Positions 1-4,512 of a stretch of DNA of 6,789 bases are shown piece after piece. The notes below the pieces were generated by a model, which searched no databases, was not told the origin of the DNA, and saw nothing but the letters and a program-made list of their open reading frames with translations. The DNA comes from CAYLLT01 sp964548565 (GTDB lineage Bacteria; Planctomycetota; Phycisphaerae; UBA1845; PWPN01): positions 1-6,789 of the forward strand of contig CAZJTF010000372.1 in assembly GCA_964548565.1 (NCBI GenBank), written 5' to 3'. Within the stretch, counting starts at the first letter, position 1, and the number at the start of each line of letters is the position of its first letter. The position numbers were made by a program, and so were the translations under genes.

Positions 1-576
1 CGCTGGCAGGCGGAGGGACGGCCGATTCTCTCCACGAGCTGCATGCGCTACGCACGCGAGTTCGTCGAGGCGCGCACACGGATGAGCGAGGTCGGCGAAC
101 CGCGCCTCCTGACGATGACGACGCCCAAGAGCTGGGAACGCTACGGAATCCACGCGCTCGAAGGCGTGTATCCGTTCCTCGCCCCCGGCGGCTGGGAGTC
201 GGTCTCCAACACCGGAACCGAGCAGGCCAACATCGTGCACGTCCGCCACGCGAGCGGCATTGACGTCGTCCTGTTCGCGATCGCAGACATGTACGGCGCG
301 TTCGGCTGCCTGGACATCTACGGGACGAAGGGGGCGATGAACATCCGGTTCAAGGACACGTTCTTCGCCTTCAAGACCCAGCTTGTTGCGTTCATCGACT
401 ACCTGCGGACCGGCCGGCTGCCGTTTCCGTTCGCGCAGACCGTTGAATTGATGAAGATAGTCATTGCCGGGATTCGCAGCCGCCAGGAGCACGGTCGCTC
501 CGTGGCGCTGTCGGAAATCCTCGGCAGGGAGACCCCCTCGTGCAGCTCCGTCCCAGCCGCGTCCTCGCGAAGTTGA
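1..576 (+). CDS. Gfo/Idh/MocA family oxidoreductase, C-terminal part (5' end outside window)
   Basis: The frame is open from the first base, so the N-terminal Rossmann domain lies outside the window and only 191 C-terminal residues are visible. The visible part fits the alpha/beta substrate-binding domain of NAD(P)-dependent Gfo/Idh/MocA sugar oxidoreductases. It opens with a GRPILSTSCMRYAREF stretch, has a beta-sheet segment near GTEQANIVHVRH and DIYGTKGAMNI, and ends with the typical helices FKTQLVAFIDYLRTGRLP and VELMKIVIAGIRSR followed by GRSVALSEI. The family oxidises or reduces a sugar, cyclitol or sugar-acid hydroxyl in the cytoplasm. The substrate cannot be told from this fragment. 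About 16 residues after the usual LSEI end are low-complexity (Ser/Ala/Pro). They overlap the start of the aldolase gene by 37 bases, which suggests translational coupling. The family call is firm; the substrate is unknown. Confidence 0.88.
   Translation, partial: RWQAEGRPILSTSCMRYAREFVEARTRMSEVGEPRLLTMTTPKSWERYGIHALEGVYPFLAPGGWESVSNTGTEQANIVHVRHASGIDVVLFAIADMYGAFGCLDIYGTKGAMNIRFKDTFFAFKTQLVAFIDYLRTGRLPFPFAQTVELMKIVIAGIRSRQEHGRSVALSEILGRETPSCSSVPAASSRS
526..532 (+). promoter_or_regulatory. Ribosome binding site deciding the GTG start of the aldolase
   Basis: AGGGAGA lies seven bases before the GTG at 540, inside the coding region of the upstream oxidoreductase. It supports the GTG over the next in-frame ATG, at codon 36, which would remove the first strand of the barrel. 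Confidence 0.6.
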
Positions 577-1313
577 GAAGTGGCGGCGTCGTCTCGTGCA
601 TCCGGGTCAATCTCTCCGAGCCCCGCGTGGCCGAAATTGCGGCCATGTGCGGCTTCGACTGCGTCTGGATCGACATGGAGCACGCACCGAACAGTGTCGT
701 TTCCGTCGAAAACCAGGTGCGGGCGGCCAAGACCTACGATGTGGACACGCTCGTCCGCGTGCCACGCGGTAGCTACAGCGACCTGAACTATCCGTTCGAG
801 ATGGACGCGGCCGGCATCATGGTACCGCACCTGATGAGCGCCGCCGACGCGCGTCAGGTCGTCTGGCAGACGCGCTTTCACCCGATCGGACGCCGCCCCC
901 TCGACGGCGGAAACGCCGACGGCGCCTACTGCATGGTCTCCACGGAAGACTACATCCGGCACGCAAACACGGAGCGGTTCGTCGTCGTCCAGATCGAAGA
1001 CCCCGAGCCCGTGAGCGAACTCGACCAGATCGCCGCCCAGTCGGGCATCGACATGCTCTTCTACGGGCCGGGCGACTTCAGCCAGGGCATCGGCGCGCCG
1101 GGTCGGCTGGATCACCCGGAGGTCCTCGACGCCCGCATCCGCGTCGCCGAGGCCGCCCGCCGCGCGGGAAAATTCGCCGGCACCGTCGGCTCGCCTGAGA
1201 GCCTGCCGAATCTCGTCGACATGGGCTACCAGTTCGTCAGCGCCGGCGCGGACGTCGTCGGCCTCGGCCGATACTTTCAAGCCATCGCCAACGCGTTCAA
1301 CAGCCTGGAGTGA
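540..1313 (+). CDS. HpcH/HpaI family aldolase (class II 2-oxo-acid aldolase)
   Basis: A 257-residue protein of normal length for the HpcH/HpaI family, TIM-barrel enzymes that use a divalent metal to cleave 2-keto-(3-deoxy) sugar acids or 4-hydroxy-2-oxo acids to pyruvate and an aldehyde. Aligning from memory to E. coli HpcH/HpaI shows the key residues. WIDMEHAP carries Asp45 and the base His48. LVRVP carries Arg73, which binds the pyruvate carboxylate. VQIE has metal ligand Glu153, and FYGPGDFS has metal ligand Asp179. GIMVPHLMSAADAR (92-105) is the usual strand-loop after the barrel centre. Two deviations are visible: Met46 where HpcH has Gly in DGEH, and HPIGRRPLDGG in place of the common PPxGxRG. 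They suggest a subgroup with a different aldehyde pocket. The start is GTG, with a good RBS, 37 bases inside the upstream oxidoreductase gene, so the two are probably translated together. The family is secure; the exact substrate is open. Confidence 0.92.
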   Translation: MQLRPSRVLAKLRSGGVVSCIRVNLSEPRVAEIAAMCGFDCVWIDMEHAPNSVVSVENQVRAAKTYDVDTLVRVPRGSYSDLNYPFEMDAAGIMVPHLMSAADARQVVWQTRFHPIGRRPLDGGNADGAYCMVSTEDYIRHANTERFVVVQIEDPEPVSELDQIAAQSGIDMLFYGPGDFSQGIGAPGRLDHPEVLDARIRVAEAARRAGKFAGTVGSPESLPNLVDMGYQFVSAGADVVGLGRYFQAIANAFNSLE

Positions 1314-1391
1314 TGACCGTGGTCGCAGCCGCATTCATCACGGCAGGACCAGAGTTTCCCGCATCGGGAGTTTAAAACTGGAGTCTCAGCC
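1310..1391 (+). other. Aldolase-SDR intergenic gap with short inverted repeats
   Basis: The gap holds three short symmetric elements. GTGATGA (1310-1316), overlapping the aldolase stop, is repeated inverted as TCATCAC (1335-1341). TCCCG-cat-CGGGA (1357-1369) is a 5-bp stem with a 3-base loop. AGTTTAAAACT (1369-1379) is an 11-base near-perfect palindrome and the most A+T-rich spot here. No T-tract follows the stem, so a strong intrinsic terminator is not supported. The SDR is probably in the same transcript, but an operator or internal promoter at the A+T-rich palindrome is possible. Confidence 0.3.
1380..1383 (+). promoter_or_regulatory. Ribosome binding site of the SDR gene
   Basis: GGAG lies eight bases before the ATG at 1392, directly after the AGTTTAAAACT palindrome. 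Confidence 0.6.
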
Positions 1392-2168
1392 ATGAACGTT
1401 CTCGACCTGTTCAGCCTGAAGGGTAAAGTCGCGGTGGTCACGGGCGGCGCCGGTCTCTACGGCCGCCAGATCGCCGAAGCGCTCGCCGAGGCGGGCGCGA
1501 AAACCTTCATGGCCAGCCGCAACCTCGAGAAACTCGAAGCCCAGGCCCGCCAGTTCCGCGCGGCCGGTCTCGACGTGCAGGCGTTGCGGTTCGACCAGGG
1601 CGACGAAACAGAGGCGCAGCGTCTCCTCGACGCGGTGTTGGCCGCCGCGGATCACGTTGAGATTCTCATCAACAACGCCGTCGCCCGCCCGATGAAAGAC
1701 TGGTCCGACACGGTAGCCGCCTGGGCCGAGAGCATGCGCATCAACGCGACCGGCCTCTTCGCGATGACCAGCGTCTTCGGCAACCACATGGCCGAAAACG
1801 CCGGCGGCAGCATCGTCAATATCGGCTCGATCCAGGGCCTCGTCGGCCCGGATTTCACGTTGTACGAAGGACTCAACTGGGGAACGCCGCCGGATTACTT
1901 CTTCCATAAGGGCGGCATGCTGCAGCTCACGCGCTACACGGCCAGCAAGCTCGGCCCACGCGGAGTACGCTGCAACATGGTCAGCCCGGGCGGCTTCTTC
2001 AACGACCAGGATCCGCGCTTCGTCGCCCGGTATAACCAGCGCACCTTCCTCGGACGCATGGCCGGCAACGCGGACCTCAAGGGCGCGATCGTTTTCCTCG
2101 CGTCCGACGCTTCCGCGTACGTCACCGGCGCCAACCTGATGGTCGACGGCGGCTACACCGCGAAATAG
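1392..2168 (+). CDS. Short-chain dehydrogenase/reductase (SDR), GAGLLG/PtmA-like type
   Basis: A 258-residue NAD(P)-dependent oxidoreductase of classical SDR length. The cofactor motif is VTGGAGLYG (16-24), a TGGAGxxG form, not the usual TGxxxGxG; NNAVA (94-98) is the NNAG equivalent. Catalytic residues by alignment are Asn118 (RINATG), Ser146 (NIGSIQG), Tyr169 and Lys173 (YFFHK). The C-terminus has NMVSPGGF and the standard ASDASAYVTGANLMVDGGY. Ser146 and Tyr169 are 23 residues apart instead of about 13; the extra loop contains LYEGLNWGTPPDY. From memory this loop and glycine motif resemble the PtmA-like SDRs of nonulosonic-acid and flagellin-glycan clusters (YEGTxMTxPxEY). Here the neighbours are an aldolase and a sugar oxidoreductase, so a role in catabolic oxidation of a sugar or sugar acid is more likely, by inference. 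Whether NAD or NADP is used is not clear; MASRN after the second strand has Arg43, compatible with NADPH. Confidence 0.92.
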   Translation: MNVLDLFSLKGKVAVVTGGAGLYGRQIAEALAEAGAKTFMASRNLEKLEAQARQFRAAGLDVQALRFDQGDETEAQRLLDAVLAAADHVEILINNAVARPMKDWSDTVAAWAESMRINATGLFAMTSVFGNHMAENAGGSIVNIGSIQGLVGPDFTLYEGLNWGTPPDYFFHKGGMLQLTRYTASKLGPRGVRCNMVSPGGFFNDQDPRFVARYNQRTFLGRMAGNADLKGAIVFLASDASAYVTGANLMVDGGYTAK

Positions 2169-2201
2169 GCCTGACTTGCGCGACCGGTCGACCTGCTCGC
2201 C
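2169..2201. other. Convergent junction between the two operons
   Basis: Only 33 bases separate the SDR stop from the stop of the opposing propeller gene. They contain CGACCGGTCG (2181-2190) and the overlapping GGTCGACC (2186-2193), both perfect palindromes but without a loop or T-tract. A bidirectional terminator might be expected here; the sequence does not clearly show one. Confidence 0.3.
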
Positions 2202-4406
2202 CTACCGCCGCGATTGGAAGAACGCCTCTGCGCCGTTCTGCGCAATCGCCACGATGTCAGAGGCCTTCAACGCCCCCCCGTAGACGAGCACGTCGTCGAC
2301 ATGACCGTGGAGCTGTTCATCGCTGCCGCGGACGGCGTCCTCACCGATCAGGAGAGGCCGCGCGAGCCGCACCGGCTCGCCGCCGGGGATCCACTGCTCG
2401 CCTGCCGGCTTGCCGTCGAGATAAAACGTCACGCGCCCGTCATCGTAGACCACCGCCAGGTGGTGATACTTGCCATCGTTGAATGTCCGCGGATCGGAGT
2501 CGACCTCGATTCCCTTGCAGACCAGCCGCATGCCGTCCAGGTAGCGCCCGCCCGCATCGAATTCGAACATCAGCTCGGACGTCTTCACCGGGAAGTTGCC
2601 GCTGTACGCGCTGAAGAGCCGCGCCCGTCCGTCTTTGGTGCTCTTCACCATCGCCGCCAGCGTGAAATGCCGCCCCAGGTCCTGCGTTCCGACAATCTCC
2701 GCCCGGTTCCACGGACGCCACGGCGAGCTGACAATGAGGGAGTGCTTCCCGAACGCCGGCTGCGCGTCCTTTCGGTCGATCGTGCAGGTCCCCAGGTTGC
2801 GCAGCTCCTGCGAGCCGTCCGCCCCCAGGCTGTCCGACCACGGCTCCGCTTCGTCCTCGAACGTATACAGCGCCTGGAGCGGCGCCGGCGCGGGCTCCGG
2901 AATCGAGCGCGCGCCTTCACCCGGCATGAACGAGTACAGCCGAGCGCGATCCAGCACAAAACGGAACCGCACAGCGCCGGCCGTCGGCAGCTCTTTCCTC
3001 GCACGCCATGACACCGCCTGCCGCACGCCATTGCCGGTCAGCGGCTCGCACGCGTCCGCCTCGTATCCCGGAACGACACGCCCCGTCGCATCCAGCACCT
3101 CCACGCGCAGTGACCCGCCCCGCGCCTCGCAGTTCACCTGCAGGACACCCCCGACCCCTTCAAGCCGCGTGGTGACGACCTCGCCCGTCAGCGCATCGGC
3201 ATCGAGCGAGACGAACCCATCCTTCCGCAGCTTCGCCAGCCCGATCGCAGAGTAATACGGCAGCAGGTCGTGCTCCTCGTCGTAGCCCGTGTAATACAGC
3301 CACAGTTCGTCGTTCACGAGCACCGGCATCGGCGCGATTACCATGCCGTCGTCGAAATCACGGTACTTCCCGATATTCAGCAGCGGCGGGCGGCTCGTCT
3401 CCTGCAGCGTTGTCGGGCTCCGCACCGCCAGGTCCGCCTCCGCACGGTTCCACTGCGTCCCGTCGCGGCTGCTCACCAGTTCCAGCCAGAGCGGCCCGTG
3501 GAAGTAGCCCTCCGGCTCCTCCGCGCGGTAGATCTGCAGCAGTCCGATGTACATCGTCTCGTACGGCAGGATGTGGCACGCGTAGAAGTGCGTTCGCTGC
3601 ACCGTGTCCTGCTTACACCACAGGTCGTCGATGTCGTCCGGCGCCATGATCATCCGCAGCGGCGGGAACTTCATCAGGTCTGTCGTCTCGCTGTAGCCGA
3701 CACACCGCCGCCGGAGTCCTCCCACGTCGCCGCCGACCCGGTCGTTCGAACCGCCCTTGACCGTGCATCGAAACAGCTTCGTGTGGGGATCCCAGTAGAA
3801 GTGGCTGGTATCCCCGCCGGAGATGATCGGCTCCTGCGATTCACGCGTCCAGTGGATGCCGTCGGGCGAGGAGTACGCGTGGTATCCGCCCCCTCCGCCG
3901 ACGCCCTGGTACCGCTTCGCGGGGTCCTTTTCCCACGGCGTGAACATCACGTGCGCGGGCGAATTGGGCAGGATGTTGTTGTCCTTGCTTCCCTTGTACT
4001 CGTACAGCCCGAGATTCGGCTTCTCCCATTTGAGCCCATCCTTGCTTGTCGCGTAGCACGCAAACGAGCCCCAGCCTTTCTTCGCGCCCTCGGGGGGCTC
4101 CGACCAGCACCCGTAGTACATGCGGAAGCCGGAGCCGTCCTCCTCCGGCAGCACGCGGCTGACCTTGACGACCCACTTCTCCCATGGCTTGTCCACCACG
4201 ATGAGCGGGTTGCCCCGGTGTTTCTTGAACGCGTGGTAGCGCCGCACCACGTTCTTGCGCGAAGCCACCAGGTGATCGTCGATGAAGAGCTGCCAGGGCC
4301 CTGTCATCTGCTCCGGCGACTTGATGACGGCCGCGCGCGTCCGCTCCGCACCTGCCGCGAGCACCGTCACCATCAAGACTGCGCAAAGGCACCGCTGCTG
4401 CGTCAT
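2202..4406 (-). CDS. Secreted five-bladed-propeller (GH32/GH43-like) protein with C-terminal LamG-like domain
   Basis: A 734-residue exported protein. Residues 1-26 are a Sec signal peptide: basic start, hydrophobic CLCAVLMVTVLAAGA, likely cleavage near TRAA-V. After the LFIDDHLVAS motif (40-49), residues to about 400 look like a beta-propeller of the GH32/GH43-like superfamily. Three Asp-box-like SxDGxxW repeats are visible: SKDGLKW (121), SPDGIHW (180) and SRDGTQW (313). There is also a Gly-rich GVGGGGGYHAY (168-178). Residues about 405-495 form a small beta-sandwich (GGSLRVEVLDATGRVVPGY...LYSF) often found after such propellers. Residues about 511-725 are a concanavalin A/LamG-like domain, with WHHLAVVYD-type KYHHLAVVYDDGRVTFYLDGKPAG and the closing HVDDVLVYGGALKASDI. 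The start at 4406 is chosen because GGGAGGT lies just upstream and the signal peptide begins there; the frame is open further upstream but overlaps the GH89 gene. The substrate is unknown. It could be a hydrolase or a glycan-binding protein, and a role beside GH89 in glycan breakdown is inferred from context. Confidence 0.87.
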   Translation of the reverse strand: MTQQRCLCAVLMVTVLAAGAERTRAAVIKSPEQMTGPWQLFIDDHLVASRKNVVRRYHAFKKHRGNPLIVVDKPWEKWVVKVSRVLPEEDGSGFRMYYGCWSEPPEGAKKGWGSFACYATSKDGLKWEKPNLGLYEYKGSKDNNILPNSPAHVMFTPWEKDPAKRYQGVGGGGGYHAYSSPDGIHWTRESQEPIISGGDTSHFYWDPHTKLFRCTVKGGSNDRVGGDVGGLRRRCVGYSETTDLMKFPPLRMIMAPDDIDDLWCKQDTVQRTHFYACHILPYETMYIGLLQIYRAEEPEGYFHGPLWLELVSSRDGTQWNRAEADLAVRSPTTLQETSRPPLLNIGKYRDFDDGMVIAPMPVLVNDELWLYYTGYDEEHDLLPYYSAIGLAKLRKDGFVSLDADALTGEVVTTRLEGVGGVLQVNCEARGGSLRVEVLDATGRVVPGYEADACEPLTGNGVRQAVSWRARKELPTAGAVRFRFVLDRARLYSFMPGEGARSIPEPAPAPLQALYTFEDEAEPWSDSLGADGSQELRNLGTCTIDRKDAQPAFGKHSLIVSSPWRPWNRAEIVGTQDLGRHFTLAAMVKSTKDGRARLFSAYSGNFPVKTSELMFEFDAGGRYLDGMRLVCKGIEVDSDPRTFNDGKYHHLAVVYDDGRVTFYLDGKPAGEQWIPGGEPVRLARPLLIGEDAVRGSDEQLHGHVDDVLVYGGALKASDIVAIAQNGAEAFFQSRR

Positions 4407-4410
4407 GTTT

Positions 4411-4417
4411 ACCTCCC
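4411..4417 (-). promoter_or_regulatory. Strong ribosome binding site deciding the propeller gene start
   Basis: On the minus strand GGGAGGT ends four bases before the ATG at 4406-4404. Its match to the anti-Shine-Dalgarno is the best in the window, and it fixes the start at the signal peptide, ruling out an upstream codon inside GH89. Confidence 0.75.
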
Positions 4418-4439
4418 GGGGTGAATTGCCTGCATTCAG

Positions 4440-4468
4440 CCGGCCGGCGCCCGCGGGCGCAGGGCCGG
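4440..4468 (-). promoter_or_regulatory. G+C-rich hairpin between GH89 and propeller genes
   Basis: On the minus strand, outer arms CCGGCC (4468-4463) and GGCCGG (4445-4440) enclose inner arms GCGCC (4460-4456) and GGCGC (4451-4447) with a CGCG loop and a small internal bulge, about 11 bp in all. The centre is also a perfect 14-base palindrome (4447-4460). No T-run follows, so it is more likely an mRNA processing, stability or attenuation element than a simple terminator. It sits 23 bases upstream of the propeller RBS. Confidence 0.5.
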
Positions 4469-4472
4469 TTCG

Positions 4473-4512
4473 TCGGAATTCCGAGTTCTTCCGCGGACGG
4501 AATGTCATTCCG
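4473..4512. repeat. Cluster of CGGAAT-containing palindromes at the GH89 stop
   Basis: Four symmetric elements lie in 40 bases: TCGGAATTCCGA (4473-4484, perfect), TTCCG-cgga-CGGAA (4489-4502), TCCGCGGA (4490-4497), and CGGAATG-t-CATTCCG (4498-4512), the last spanning the GH89 stop codon at 4507-4505. All but TCCGCGGA share the CGGAA/TTCCG core, so alternative pairings between them are possible. They could be a dispersed repeat, a transcript 3'-end structure or protein-binding sites; the sequence alone does not decide. Confidence 0.45.

Noticed and set aside
399..1334. 311-codon minus-strand frame opposite the aldolase
   Set aside because: It covers the well-supported oxidoreductase end and aldolase; its product is Asp/Val/Ala/Arg-rich with no recognisable family.
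1935..1949. YTASK (residues 182-186) as the SDR catalytic pair
   Set aside because: It is only 17 residues from the PGG turn, while YFFHK at 169-173 has the normal spacing and is followed by the usual KGG helix.
2181..2193. Bidirectional terminator at the convergent junction
   Set aside because: The palindromes CGACCGGTCG and GGTCGACC have no loop and no T-tract on either strand; they are noted only as symmetric sequence.
3270..4424. 384-codon open frame on the + strand opposite the propeller gene
   Set aside because: Same type of antisense shadow: compositionally biased, no domain, no RBS, and it lies wholly over a well-supported gene.
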